This document shows, one piece after another, positions 17,357-26,253 of a stretch of DNA of 64,000 nucleotides. A program made the position numbers and the translations under genes. The notes under the pieces were generated by a model. The model saw nothing but the letters and a program-made list of their open reading frames with translations, did not search any database and was not told the origin of the DNA. Origin of the DNA: Tessaracoccus rhinocerotis (lineage in GTDB: Bacteria > Actinomycetota > Actinomycetes > Propionibacteriales > Propionibacteriaceae); assembly GCF_007197885.1 (NCBI RefSeq), contig NZ_VKKG01000008.1:1-64000 (forward strand), in the 5' to 3' direction. Within the stretch, counting starts at the first letter, position 1. Each line of letters starts with the position of its first letter.

Positions 17357-17370
17357 CGAACATCTGTTCG
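17357..17370. promoter_or_regulatory. SOS box upstream of recA
   Basis: CGAACATCTGTTCG fits CGAAC-N4-GTTCG exactly. On the minus strand it lies in the spacer of a possible promoter (GCGACA, 18 bp, TAGTGT), so LexA binding would block it. Confidence 0.88.
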
Positions 17371-17386
17371 AATGTCGCGCGACACG

Positions 17387-17581
17387 CTAGCGAAGAGTTT
17401 GAGGCAGCTCCAGTTGCGCCCAGACCGCTCGCCAGATTCGCTTGCAGGGCAGGCCCTCGACGAGCGACTCCCTCACCGTGCGTCCTCCGAGGTCGGCCAG
17501 GACCACCTGTTCGGCCCACACCGACGCGTAGCCGCCCGGCAGCACCTGGTCCAGTCTCGCCCACAGCTCAGCTTCTCGCAC
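17387..17581 (-). CDS. DUF3046 protein
   Basis: A 64-residue protein of a conserved actinobacterial family of unknown function that usually sits just upstream of recA (Rv2738c in M. tuberculosis). Visible signature: WARLDQ...YASVWAEQVVLADLGGRTV followed by WRAVWAQLELP. The GTG at 17581 is chosen because it gives the normal family length; an upstream ATG at 17650 would add an unrelated 23-residue extension. It has its own stop 17 bp before the recA SOS box. No enzyme motif is visible. Confidence 0.85.
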   Translation of the reverse strand: MREAELWARLDQVLPGGYASVWAEQVVLADLGGRTVRESLVEGLPCKRIWRAVWAQLELPQTLR

Positions 17582-17792
17582 CCCGCAACGGTAGCCGATG
17601 CCGACGGGTGGCTCCGCACGACGAGCCAGGACGACAACAGGGGCACCCAAGTCCCCCCAGACGCGAGGATCGATCAGTCCCAGTGCGCGGATGCCTGCTC
17701 ATTCGCTCAACTCGCGCATCGACCCGTAAAGTGTGGCCGCGAAGTGCGCAACGGTTCGCGCACGGGCACACACCAATGAAGGGCAGGCCAAG

Positions 17793-18602
17793 TTGAGCAA
17801 CGGCACACCGTCCAACAAGCGCTCGGACCGCATGGTTGCGCTGCTCGCGATGCTGAACGAGCACGGGCAACTCCCCCTGTCCAAGCTGGCCAAGGACCTG
17901 GGGGCCTCGGAGGCCACGATCCGCCGCGACGTCGCGGCGCTGGCGGCGCAGGGCTTGCTGGACCGCACCCACGGTGGTGCTCGCCCGACCCAGGGCGTCA
18001 ACGAACTCCCCGTCCGGCTCCGCGACGGCCGCAACCAGGCCTCGAAGTCGAGGATCGCGATCGCCGCGGCCCACATGATCCCCCAGGGCAAGTACGCGAT
18101 CGGCCTCACCGGCGGCACGACGGCCGCGGAGGTGCTGCGGGCACTCCAGCACCGCGACGACCTCACCATCATCACCAACTCGCTCAGCATCGGCCTGGAG
18201 GCGGCGGAGCAGGACCAGGCCCGCGTCCTGATCGCCGGCGGGGTGCTGCGCTCCAACTCGCTGGAGCTCGTGGGGTCGCTCGCCGAGGCCACGCTGCGGC
18301 TGGTCAACATCGGGACGGCCATCGTGGGCGCGGACGGGATCAGCGCAGAGGGCGGCCTGACCACGCACGACGAAGTCGAGGCGCGCACCAACCACACCCT
18401 CATCGAGCGCGCACAACGCGTGATCGCAGTCGGGGACGCGTCGAAGATCGGCACCGTCACACTGGCCAAGATGGCCAACCTCAGCGAGATCGACGTGCTG
18501 GTGACGGACTCGACCGCCTCCCCCGCCGAGCTGGCACGGATCCGGGAGGCCGGCATCGACGTGCACGTCGTGCCCGCGCCGGATCCCGGCAACCCCGCCT
18601 GA
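17793..18602 (+). CDS. DeoR-family transcriptional regulator
   Basis: A sugar-responsive repressor type. It has an N-terminal winged helix (LSKLAKDLGASEATIRRDVAAL), a hinge (DRTHGGA), and a DeoR-type C-terminal sensor with GLTGGTTAAEVLRAL and VVGADGIS-like segments that bind a phosphorylated sugar. The TTG at 17793 with an AAGGGCAGG-like site upstream gives 269 residues; an ATG at 17832 is a shorter option. No sugar operon is adjacent, so the target is unknown. It is divergent from DUF3046 and convergent with clgR. Confidence 0.88.
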   Translation: MSNGTPSNKRSDRMVALLAMLNEHGQLPLSKLAKDLGASEATIRRDVAALAAQGLLDRTHGGARPTQGVNELPVRLRDGRNQASKSRIAIAAAHMIPQGKYAIGLTGGTTAAEVLRALQHRDDLTIITNSLSIGLEAAEQDQARVLIAGGVLRSNSLELVGSLAEATLRLVNIGTAIVGADGISAEGGLTTHDEVEARTNHTLIERAQRVIAVGDASKIGTVTLAKMANLSEIDVLVTDSTASPAELARIREAGIDVHVVPAPDPGNPA

Positions 18603-18620
18603 GACGCCCAGTCCCGCCGG

Positions 18621-18896
18621 TCAGGCGGCGAGGGCCACCCGGTGGGGCGTCTCCGCCTCGATCTCGGCGATCTTCTCGCTGACCATGGCCAGCAGGTCGG
18701 ACAGTGACACGCCCAGGGCTGCCGAGATCGAGAACAGCACCTCGCTCGACGCCTCCTTGTGCCCGCGTTCGATCTCGCTCAGGTATCCCAGGCTGACCAT
18801 GCTGGCGACAGAGACCTCGCGGAGGGTCATGGAAGCGCCCACGCGGAGCTCCCGGAGGGTTTCACCCATGACCTTTCGGATCAGGATCGTCTTCAT
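18621..18896 (-). CDS. clgR: transcriptional activator ClgR (Clp gene regulator)
   Basis: Cro/CI-type helix-turn-helix protein of 91 residues that activates clp protease and chaperone genes in actinobacteria. The HTH (MTLREVSVASMVSLGYLSEIERG, in two parts about residues 23-45) and KEASSEVL match ClgR closely. The C-terminus ends in LAA. Streptomyces ClgR is degraded by ClpP through C-terminal alanines, so feedback proteolysis is likely here. Position next to pncC-pgsA-ftsK matches Rv2745c in M. tuberculosis. A possible ClgR operator lies 73 bp upstream. Confidence 0.88.
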   Translation of the reverse strand: MKTILIRKVMGETLRELRVGASMTLREVSVASMVSLGYLSEIERGHKEASSEVLFSISAALGVSLSDLLAMVSEKIAEIEAETPHRVALAA

Positions 18897-18968
18897 CTCA
18901 GACCTACCTACCTTGCGGGCACCATGCCCGCATCACTCGGTGGAACGCGGTCCGGCTCGAATCTATTC

Positions 18969-18979
18969 CGCGGTCGGCG
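18969..18979. promoter_or_regulatory. possible ClgR operator
   Basis: CGC-GGTCG-GCG matches the CGC-N5-GCG core of the ClgR site, with a T-rich flank on the minus strand, in the 89-bp gap between pncC and clgR. Spacer bases fit only partly, so this is tentative. Confidence 0.35.
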
Positions 18980-18985
18980 AAAAGG

Positions 18986-19471
18986 TCACAGGACGCGCAG
19001 GAGCATCGCGACCGCGTGGTCGATGGCCGCGGCCCGGATGTCCTGCCGGTCCCCCTCGAAGTGCTTCAGCTCGGTGTACTTCGGCCGTGGCGACATCCCC
19101 GGCGCGGGTCCGACGACGGCGAACCAGACGGTGCCGACCTTGACGCCGTCGACCTCCGTTGGTCCTGCCACGCCGGTGGTGGCGACGGCCCAGTCCGCGT
19201 TGCAGCGACTCTGCGCGCCGAGCGCCATCTGGACGGCGGTCAGCTCGTTGATCACGCCCTCGGTCTCGATCAGCTCCTCGTCGACGCCCGCGAGCGCGGC
19301 CTTCAGGTCCTTGGCGTAGGTGACCAGGGAGCCGCGGTAGACCTTGGACGCCCCCGGGACCGAGGTGAGGGCCGCACCGATGCCTCCGCCCGTGATGGAC
19401 TCGCAGGTGGCCAGCGTGACGGAGCGCTTGGCCATGAGGTCGATCAGTTCCTTGGCGGAATCAGCTGTCAT
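18986..19471 (-). CDS. pncC: nicotinamide-nucleotide amidohydrolase (CinA C-terminal domain)
   Basis: Deamidates nicotinamide mononucleotide to nicotinate mononucleotide in pyridine nucleotide salvage. The 161-residue protein is a stand-alone CinA C-terminal domain with ATCESITGGGIGAAL (catalytic Ser/Gly-rich start), YRGSLVTYA and TTGVAGP. The N-terminal molybdopterin-binding half of full CinA is absent, which is normal for PncC. It lies 51 bp downstream of pgsA and is probably cotranscribed with it. Confidence 0.92.
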   Translation of the reverse strand: MTADSAKELIDLMAKRSVTLATCESITGGGIGAALTSVPGASKVYRGSLVTYAKDLKAALAGVDEELIETEGVINELTAVQMALGAQSRCNADWAVATTGVAGPTEVDGVKVGTVWFAVVGPAPGMSPRPKYTELKHFEGDRQDIRAAAIDHAVAMLLRVL

Positions 19472-19522
19472 CGATGGTCTCCTCGGTTGCGGTACTGACC
19501 CGAGCCTAGCCGAGCCACGCGG

Positions 19523-20131
19523 TCAGGAGCCGGCGCGGGAGCGGGCGATGGCGTCGCGGCGGATCCCCATCGCCTGGCGGATGTAGTCGAGGCCGGTGAC
19601 CACGGTAAGGGCGAGGGCCAGCCACATCAGGCCCCAGGCCACGTACCCGATCCAGGACGGCAGCGGTTCGAGCCACAGCAGGAAGAGGATTAGCGAGAGG
19701 GACTGGGTCACGGTCTTGGCCTTGCCGCCCTTGTTCGCCGGCATGATCCCGTACTTCGCGATCGCGGCGCGCAGCCAGGTGATCCCCCACTCGCGCAGCA
19801 GGATCACGATGATGATCCACCACCACAGCTCGCCCAGGATGCCGAGCGAGACGAAGGCCGCACCCGTGAGGGCCTTGTCCGCCACCGGGTCCCAGAGCTT
19901 GCCGAAATCAGTCACCAGGTCATACTTGCGTGCGATGTGGCCGTCAGCGAGGTCCGTGAGGATGGCGACGGTGAACACGGCGGTGGCGGCCAGGCGCCAG
20001 CCCTGGTCGTGCGGGTGCATGAACAGCACCACCAGGAACACCGGCACGAGGATGATCCGGACGACAGTCAGGATGTTGGGGACGTTGAAGTTGCTCGGCT
20101 TCGTCTCCGGTGCGGCGTCGTCCGTGTTCAC
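19523..20131 (-). CDS. pgsA: CDP-diacylglycerol--glycerol-3-phosphate 3-phosphatidyltransferase
   Basis: Inner-membrane enzyme of phosphatidylglycerol synthesis. The 202-residue product has several transmembrane helices and the complete CDP-alcohol phosphatidyltransferase signature DLADGHIAR...G...DPVAD near residues 60-86. The GTG start at 20131 overlaps the rimO stop (GTGA). A role in PgsA-type lipid synthesis is supported by the signature, but the exact alcohol acceptor cannot be proven from sequence. Confidence 0.92.
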   Translation of the reverse strand: MNTDDAAPETKPSNFNVPNILTVVRIILVPVFLVVLFMHPHDQGWRLAATAVFTVAILTDLADGHIARKYDLVTDFGKLWDPVADKALTGAAFVSLGILGELWWWIIIVILLREWGITWLRAAIAKYGIMPANKGGKAKTVTQSLSLILFLLWLEPLPSWIGYVAWGLMWLALALTVVTGLDYIRQAMGIRRDAIARSRAGS

Positions 20132-21558
20132 AGGGCTGCTCCAATCAGGTCGATCCCCTCGGAACTGGTGAACTCGACCTCGACGAAGTCTCCCACGGAC
20201 ACGTCCACGTGCCCGGACAGGATCACCACGCCGTCGGTCTCGGGTCCCTGGTGGGGTGCGCGGCCCACCACCTCGTCGCCGACCTCCTCCACCAGCACTG
20301 TCGCCGCCTGCCCCACCCGGTCGGCGGCCCGCGCCTCGTTGACTGCAAGGGCGACATCGGCCAGGAGCGCGCGCCTGTCCTCCACCTCGGCCTCCCCGAG
20401 GTGCCCGGGCAGGCGTTCACCCTCGGTGCCGTCCTCGTCGGAGTACCCGAAGACCCCGAGCACGTCGAGCTGCGAGTCGATGATGAACTGGCGCAGGATC
20501 TCGACGTCGGCCTCGGTCTCACCGGGGAAGCCTGCAATCACGTTGCTGCGGATGCCCGCCCGCGGCGCCGCCGCCCGGATCCGGCCGATGAGGTCCAGGA
20601 AGGAGTCCGGGTCTCCGAAGCGGCGCATGGAGCGCAGCACGGCCGGCGAGGCGTGCTGGAAGCTCAGGTCGAAGTACGGGACCACCCGGGGCGTGTGCAG
20701 CATCGCCTCGAGCATCGAGGGGCGGATCTCCGCCGGCTGCAGGTAGGACACGCGGATCCAGTCGAGGCCGTCGACCTCGGACAGGTGGTGCAGCAACTCC
20801 TCCAGCCGCTCGTCGGCACCGAGGTCCTTGCCGTAGCTCGAGGTGTTCTCGGAGACCAGGAAGACCTCGCGGACGCCCTGCTCGACGAGCCAGCGCGCCT
20901 CCTCGACGACGTCGACCATGGGGCGCGAGAGGTAGCTGCCCCGGAACGACGGGATTGCGCAGAAGGAGCAGCGGCGGTCGCAGCCGGAGGCGATCTTCAG
21001 GGGCGCCGACGGTCCGTCGGAGACCCGTCGACGCATGGTGCGGGGCCCCGTCGAGGGCGCCAGGCCGTCCGGCAGCGGCGCGTGGCCGGGAACGGCCACA
21101 CCGTGCGCCGCACGGGCGCGCTCGGACGGTGCCAGCGGCAGCAGCTTGCGTCGGTCCCGGGGCACGTGGGACGCCGGTGCGTTCCCGTCGAGGATGAGGC
21201 GGAGCTTGTCCGCGATGTCGGCGTAGTCGTCGAACCCGAGGACGGCGTCGGCCTCCGGCAACTCCTCGGCCAGCTGGACCCCGTAGCGCTCGGCCATGCA
21301 GCCGACGGCGACCACCGCCTTCGTCGCGCCGCCCTCCTTGAGTTCCGCGGCGGCCAGGAGGGTGTCGATCGAGTCCTTCTTGGCCTGCTCGACGAAACCG
21401 CAGGTGTTGACCACGACGGTCTCGGCCTGCTCGGGGTCGGAGACCAGGGAGAAGCCCCCGGCCTCCAGCCGGGCGGCCAGTTCCTCGGAGTCGACGTCGT
21501 TGCGGGCACAACCCAGCGTGGAGATGTGAACCTTGCGCAGTTCTTCAGTGGCAGTCAT
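20128..21558 (-). CDS. rimO: ribosomal protein uS12 methylthiotransferase
   Basis: Radical-SAM enzyme that adds a methylthio group to an aspartate of ribosomal protein S12. The 476-residue protein has an N-terminal iron-sulfur domain (STLGCARN, VNTCGFV, VGCMAERYG), radical-SAM cysteines in CDRRCSFC, and a C-terminal TRAM domain. The STLGCARN start and GYSDEDGT region separate it from MiaB. It overlaps pgsA by 4 bases and follows ftsK by 32 bp. Confidence 0.95.
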   Translation of the reverse strand: MTATEELRKVHISTLGCARNDVDSEELAARLEAGGFSLVSDPEQAETVVVNTCGFVEQAKKDSIDTLLAAAELKEGGATKAVVAVGCMAERYGVQLAEELPEADAVLGFDDYADIADKLRLILDGNAPASHVPRDRRKLLPLAPSERARAAHGVAVPGHAPLPDGLAPSTGPRTMRRRVSDGPSAPLKIASGCDRRCSFCAIPSFRGSYLSRPMVDVVEEARWLVEQGVREVFLVSENTSSYGKDLGADERLEELLHHLSEVDGLDWIRVSYLQPAEIRPSMLEAMLHTPRVVPYFDLSFQHASPAVLRSMRRFGDPDSFLDLIGRIRAAAPRAGIRSNVIAGFPGETEADVEILRQFIIDSQLDVLGVFGYSDEDGTEGERLPGHLGEAEVEDRRALLADVALAVNEARAADRVGQAATVLVEEVGDEVVGRAPHQGPETDGVVILSGHVDVSVGDFVEVEFTSSEGIDLIGAAL

Positions 21559-21590
21559 GTCAGAGCCAGTATCGCACCAACCCGGCGGGC

Positions 21591-24092
21591 TCAGCCCTCC
21601 GCGAGGTTCACCAGCAGCTCCTCGAGGTCGTCGGGCTTGACCAGGACCTCACGCGCCTTGGAGCCCTCGGAGGGCCCGACGACGCCGCGGCTCTCGAGGA
21701 TGTCCATCAGTCGACCCGCCTTGGCGAAGCCGACCCGCAGCTTGCGCTGCAGCATCGACGTCGACCCGAGCTGGAGCTCAACCACAAGGCGGGCCGCGTC
21801 CAGGACCAGTTCCAGGTCGTCACCGATGTCGTCGACGACCTTCTTCTCCGCGGCCGGTGCGGCCACGTCCTCGCGGTAGTTGGGCGCCAGCTGCGCGGTG
21901 ATGTGGGCGACGACGTCGCGAATCTCGGACTCGTTGACCCAGGCACCCTGTACGCGGATGGGCTTGCCCGCACCCATCGGCAGGAAGAGGCCGTCGCCCT
22001 TGCCGACGAGCTTCTCGGCGCCGGGCTGGTCCAGGATCACGCGGGAGTCGGTCATCGACGAGGTCGCGAACGCCAGCCGGGACGGGACGTTGGCCTTGAT
22101 CAGGCCGGTGACGACGTCGGTGGAGGGGCGCTGCGTCGCGAGCACGAGGTGGATGCCTGCGGCACGGGCCAGCTGCGTGATGCGCACCACCGACTCCTCG
22201 ACGTCGCGGGGCGCCACCATCATGAGGTCGGCGAGCTCGTCGACCACAACGAGCAGGTACGGATAGGGCGCGAGCACCCGCTCGGAACCCTCCGGCAGCT
22301 TCACCTGTCCCGCCCGGACGGCCTTGTTGAAGTCGTCGACGTGGCGGAACCCGAAGGCTGCGAGGTCGTCGTAGCGCATGTCCATCTCACGGACCACCCA
22401 CGCCAGCGCCTCGGCGGCCTTCTTGGGGTTGGTGATGATGGGGCTGACCAGGTGCGGGATGCCCTCGTACTGGTTCAGCTCCACGCGCTTGGGGTCGACC
22501 AGGAGCATGCGCACCTCCTCGGGCGTGGAGCGCATCATGATCGAGGTGATCAGTGAGTTGATGAAGCTGGACTTGCCGGAACCGGTGGCGCCGGCGACGA
22601 GGAGGTGCGGCATCTTGGCCATGTTGGCCACCACGAAGCCGCCCTCGACGTCCTTGCCGAGGCCCACCGTGAGCGGGTGGTGGTCGTTTCGTGCCTTGTT
22701 GGAGCGCAGCACGTCTCCGAGGCTGACGACCTCCTTGTCCGTGTTCGGGATCTCGATCCCGATGGCCGACTTGCCGGGGATCGGCGTCAGGATGCGGATC
22801 TCGTTGGAGCCGACGGCGTAGGCGATGTTGTCGGCCAGACCGGTGACCTTGCTGACCTTGATCGCGCTGCCGAGCTCGACCTCGTAGCGGGTGACCGTCG
22901 GGCCCCGGGTGTAGCCGGTCACGCGGGCGTCGATCTCGAACTCGCCCAGCGTGCTCGTGAGCTGGCGGACCACCCGGTCAGAGCCCTCGGTGCGGGCCTT
23001 GGGCTTGGAGCCCGGCACCAGCATGTTGTCCTGCGGGAGCTGGTAGACGATGTCGCCGCTCAGCTGGAGCTGCTCCCCACGCGCGGGGGCGGGGGTGTGC
23101 TCCGGGGGCGGCAGGGAGTCACGCCGCTTGCCGGGCGGGGCCTTGACCGCCGCGGGCTGCTCGGCCTCGGGCTCGCGGACGAGGACGTCGGTCTCGGCGG
23201 CCTCCCAGTCGTAGGCGTCGCCCCCGGTGGCCTCGGCGTCGTCCTCGACCAGGGGGGTGTCGTAGGGGACGTCGACGCCCAGCTTAAGCTTCTTCCCCTT
23301 CTTCGGGCGCTCGTCCTCCTCACCCTCGGGACGCTCCACCAGGGTGCTGAGCACGGCCCCGATCCCGCCGACGATCTCGTGCAGCGGACGACCGACGACC
23401 ACGATCACGCCGAACAGGGTGAGGATGACCAGCAGCGGTACGGAGACCCACGCCGTCATGAGGTCCGTGAGCAGGCTGGAGGACAGGAACCCGAGGATGC
23501 CGCCCGCATCGCGCAGCGCGGGCATGTCGTCCGGACGGGGCAGGCCCGCCGCGACGTTGACCAGGCCGAGCCCGCCGAAGGTGATCAACGTCCAGCCCAT
23601 GCCCGTGCGCGGGGCGGCATCCACGTCGCGGGGGTGGCGCAGCACCCGCCAGGACCCGTGGAACAGGACGGCCGGGACCGCCACCCCCAGCGACCCGAAG
23701 ATGGTTGTGACGCCGACCTCGATGGCTGATCCGACGGGCCCGGGGAGCTGGAACCACAGCCGCGCCGCGACCACGATGGCCAGCGCGAGCATGAACAGCC
23801 CCACGCCGTCGCGGCGGAGCTTGGGGTCGACGTCCTCTGCGGCCCCACCGAAGCTGCGTGCGATCGCGCCCACCCCGCTGGCGAGCCCGCCCAGGACGGC
23901 ACCGAGGAACGCCAGGACCGGGTTCGGTCCCGCTTTCTTCGCCGCCGGGCGGGCGGTGGTTCTGCGTGTGCTCGAGCCACCCCTCGGCTTGGAGGGGGTG
24001 GTCTTGGTGCTCTTGCTGGAACTGGCAGCCCGCGACGTCGAACGCGTCTTGGTACTGGAGTTCCGCGACGAGGAAGTTCCGCGGGACGCCAT
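21591..24092 (-). CDS. ftsK: DNA translocase FtsK/SpoIIIE family
   Basis: Hexameric motor that moves chromosome DNA through the division septum and helps resolve dimers. The 833-residue product has a Ser/Thr/Lys-rich cytosolic start, about four transmembrane helices in the first third, a Glu/Pro-rich linker, a motor with Walker A AGATGSGKSS and LVVVDELADLMM, TQRPSTDVVTG, and a C-terminal winged-helix gamma domain. The ATG at 24092 gives MASRGTSSSRN; no strong ribosome binding site precedes it, and a GTG 9 bases upstream is possible. XerD, a partner in dimer resolution, is at 58 kb. Confidence 0.95.
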   Translation of the reverse strand: MASRGTSSSRNSSTKTRSTSRAASSSKSTKTTPSKPRGGSSTRRTTARPAAKKAGPNPVLAFLGAVLGGLASGVGAIARSFGGAAEDVDPKLRRDGVGLFMLALAIVVAARLWFQLPGPVGSAIEVGVTTIFGSLGVAVPAVLFHGSWRVLRHPRDVDAAPRTGMGWTLITFGGLGLVNVAAGLPRPDDMPALRDAGGILGFLSSSLLTDLMTAWVSVPLLVILTLFGVIVVVGRPLHEIVGGIGAVLSTLVERPEGEEDERPKKGKKLKLGVDVPYDTPLVEDDAEATGGDAYDWEAAETDVLVREPEAEQPAAVKAPPGKRRDSLPPPEHTPAPARGEQLQLSGDIVYQLPQDNMLVPGSKPKARTEGSDRVVRQLTSTLGEFEIDARVTGYTRGPTVTRYEVELGSAIKVSKVTGLADNIAYAVGSNEIRILTPIPGKSAIGIEIPNTDKEVVSLGDVLRSNKARNDHHPLTVGLGKDVEGGFVVANMAKMPHLLVAGATGSGKSSFINSLITSIMMRSTPEEVRMLLVDPKRVELNQYEGIPHLVSPIITNPKKAAEALAWVVREMDMRYDDLAAFGFRHVDDFNKAVRAGQVKLPEGSERVLAPYPYLLVVVDELADLMMVAPRDVEESVVRITQLARAAGIHLVLATQRPSTDVVTGLIKANVPSRLAFATSSMTDSRVILDQPGAEKLVGKGDGLFLPMGAGKPIRVQGAWVNESEIRDVVAHITAQLAPNYREDVAAPAAEKKVVDDIGDDLELVLDAARLVVELQLGSTSMLQRKLRVGFAKAGRLMDILESRGVVGPSEGSKAREVLVKPDDLEELLVNLAEG

Positions 24093-24163
24093 GGGTTGCA
24101 CGTTAGCGGAAAGCAGGCGGATTTCTTGGACCCCACTCCGCCCGGCGGGCAGGTCCGCCGGCC

Positions 24164-25090
24164 TCAGCCGAAGTGCGTCCAGCCCCGCGGGCCCTCCCAC
24201 CGCTCCCCGTCGACGGTGACCTCGCCGGACCCCGTGACGACGCCGACCCGCCGCCAACCGGCGGGCAGTTCGGTGCCGGCGGGGAAGGTCGCCGCGAGGG
24301 CGTGGTCCTCTCCCCCGGCGAGGATGAAGTTCCACGGCGAGACTCCGGTGGCGGCCGAGACGCGCTGGATGGCCTCCGGCAGTTCGAAGTTGCTGGTGGC
24401 CAGGTCCATTCCGACGCCGGAGGCCGCGCACACGTGGCCGAGGTCCGCGAGCAGTCCGTCGGAGATGTCCACCATGGAGGTGGCACCCGCCTCGGAGGCC
24501 ACACGGCCCTGGCCGTACGGGACGCTGGGGCACTGCTGCTCGGCCACGAGTTCCTTGGGCGAACCGAAACCCCGTTGCAGGACGGTCAGTCCCGCACCGG
24601 CCCAGCCGAGCCGGCCAGCGACGGCGACGAGGTCGCCCTCCCGCGCGCCCGATCGGGTGACGGGAGCGCGCCCGTCGAGGTTGCCCAGCGCGGTCACCGT
24701 GATGACAACCGCCCCGGACCGAGCCGTGTCTCCCCCGACCAGGCTGACTCCGGCACGGGCGGCCTCGTCGCGCACCCCTGCCGAGAGCTCGCGCACCCAG
24801 TCGAGTTCGGCTTCGGCGGGCAGCCCGAGCGCCATCACGATCGCGCTCGGCACCGCCCCCATGGACTCGACGTCGGAGACGTTGACGGCCACGGCCTTGC
24901 GGCCGATCTGGAAGGCCGGTGACCAGTTCTGCCTGAAGTGGATGCCGTCCACGAGCATGTCGGTGGTCACCACCACGTCGCCGGCCGGCCGCAGCACCGC
25001 AGCGTCATCACCGACGCCGAGGAGCACGTCGTCGCCCGCCGGGAGGTCGGCGGTGACGTCGGAGATCAGCTCGAACTCCCCGACGTCCAT
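24164..25090 (-). CDS. thiL: thiamine-monophosphate kinase
   Basis: Phosphorylates thiamine monophosphate to the active cofactor thiamine diphosphate. The 308-residue product is an AIR-synthase-fold protein with GVGDDAAVL, DMLVDGIHF, AVNVSDVESMGA, LVGGDTA and DISDGLLADLGH motifs at the ATP and metal sites. Its ATG at 25090 overlaps the ddl stop by one base (TGATG), so translation is coupled. No other thiamine genes are nearby. Confidence 0.96.
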   Translation of the reverse strand: MDVGEFELISDVTADLPAGDDVLLGVGDDAAVLRPAGDVVVTTDMLVDGIHFRQNWSPAFQIGRKAVAVNVSDVESMGAVPSAIVMALGLPAEAELDWVRELSAGVRDEAARAGVSLVGGDTARSGAVVITVTALGNLDGRAPVTRSGAREGDLVAVAGRLGWAGAGLTVLQRGFGSPKELVAEQQCPSVPYGQGRVASEAGATSMVDISDGLLADLGHVCAASGVGMDLATSNFELPEAIQRVSAATGVSPWNFILAGGEDHALAATFPAGTELPAGWRRVGVVTGSGEVTVDGERWEGPRGWTHFG

Positions 25091-26205
25091 CAGCGCAGCC
25101 CGACCGGGCGCAGGAGTGCAAGATCTATCAGCCGCGCCACCAGTTCGGGGTAGCTGGTCCCGCTGTGCTCCCACAGCTTGGGGTACATGGAGATCTCGGT
25201 GAAGCCGGGCATGGTGTTGATCTCGTTGACCCACACCTCGCCGTCGGTGTCGGCGAACACGTCCACGCGGGCCAGGCCCTCGGATCCAACCGCGTTGAAG
25301 GCCTGGGCGGCGATGTCCTGGATCCTTCGCGACAGCTCGGGCGCGATGTCGGCCGGCACGTCGAGCGAGGCCTCGTCGTCGGCGATGTACTTCGCCTCGA
25401 AGTCGTAGAAGCCGTCCTCGGCATGGACGCGGATCTCCCCGACGGCGGACACGTCGCAGCCTCCGGTGGCCGCGGGGTTGGCGATCACGGCGCACTCGAG
25501 TTCGCGGGCTCCGACGAAGCCCTGCTCGATGACCACCTTCGGGTCGTAGGCGCGGGCAGCCTCGATCGCCGCCTGCACCCCCGCGGAGTCGGTGACGCGG
25601 GTGATGCCGAGGGACGACCCCCCGCGGGCGGGCTTGACGAAGACCGGGTACTGGAGGGTGTCCACCTCCGCCAGCACGGCGGCTGGCTCGTCCCGCCAGC
25701 GCTGGTCGGTGGCCACGACGAAGGGCCACACGGGCAGCCCTGCCGCCGCGAAGGCCACCTTCATGTGGTGCTTGTCCATCCCGATGGCACTGGCTGCCAC
25801 TCCGGAGCCGACGTACTTGATGCCCATCATCTCGAACAGGCCCTGGATGGTGCCGTCCTCCCCGAAGGGACCGTGCAGCAGGGCGAAGGCGACGTCGACG
25901 CCGTGGACGTCGACGAGACGCTCGCCGTCACGGGTGGCGACCTCGCAGCCGTCGGCGCCCACCATCCAGACGGCGTCGTGCTCGGGCTCGGCCACGTGCG
26001 GGACGCGGCCCTCGACGATCCGGTAGGACGCCACGACGTCGAGGGGCACCTGGGTCCACCGCCCGGACGCGGCGATGCCGACGCCGACCACGTCGAACCG
26101 GTCGCGGTCGATCGCGCCGAGCACGCTGGCGGCCGTCAGGCAGGAGACGCCGTGCTCCGGCGACTGCCCGCCGAAGATGAGTGCGACCCTGATGCGCTTG
26201 TCCAC
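25090..26205 (-). CDS. ddl: D-alanine--D-alanine ligase
   Basis: ATP-grasp ligase that makes the D-Ala-D-Ala dipeptide of peptidoglycan in the cytosol. The 371-residue protein shows IFGGQSPEHGVS at the start, HGPFGEDGTIQG, KPARGGSSLGI, and the metal-binding EINTMPGFT near the C-terminus. The GTG at 26205 is chosen because GGAGG lies 5 bases upstream; an ATG at 26235 has no such site. It is followed directly by thiL. I see no sign of D-Ala-D-Lac specificity, though that needs alignment. Confidence 0.95.
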   Translation of the reverse strand: MDKRIRVALIFGGQSPEHGVSCLTAASVLGAIDRDRFDVVGVGIAASGRWTQVPLDVVASYRIVEGRVPHVAEPEHDAVWMVGADGCEVATRDGERLVDVHGVDVAFALLHGPFGEDGTIQGLFEMMGIKYVGSGVAASAIGMDKHHMKVAFAAAGLPVWPFVVATDQRWRDEPAAVLAEVDTLQYPVFVKPARGGSSLGITRVTDSAGVQAAIEAARAYDPKVVIEQGFVGARELECAVIANPAATGGCDVSAVGEIRVHAEDGFYDFEAKYIADDEASLDVPADIAPELSRRIQDIAAQAFNAVGSEGLARVDVFADTDGEVWVNEINTMPGFTEISMYPKLWEHSGTSYPELVARLIDLALLRPVGLR

Positions 26206-26253
26206 GAGACCTCCACGGTTTTGGTTCCGTCGCAAATCGTAGTGCTTGGGCCG

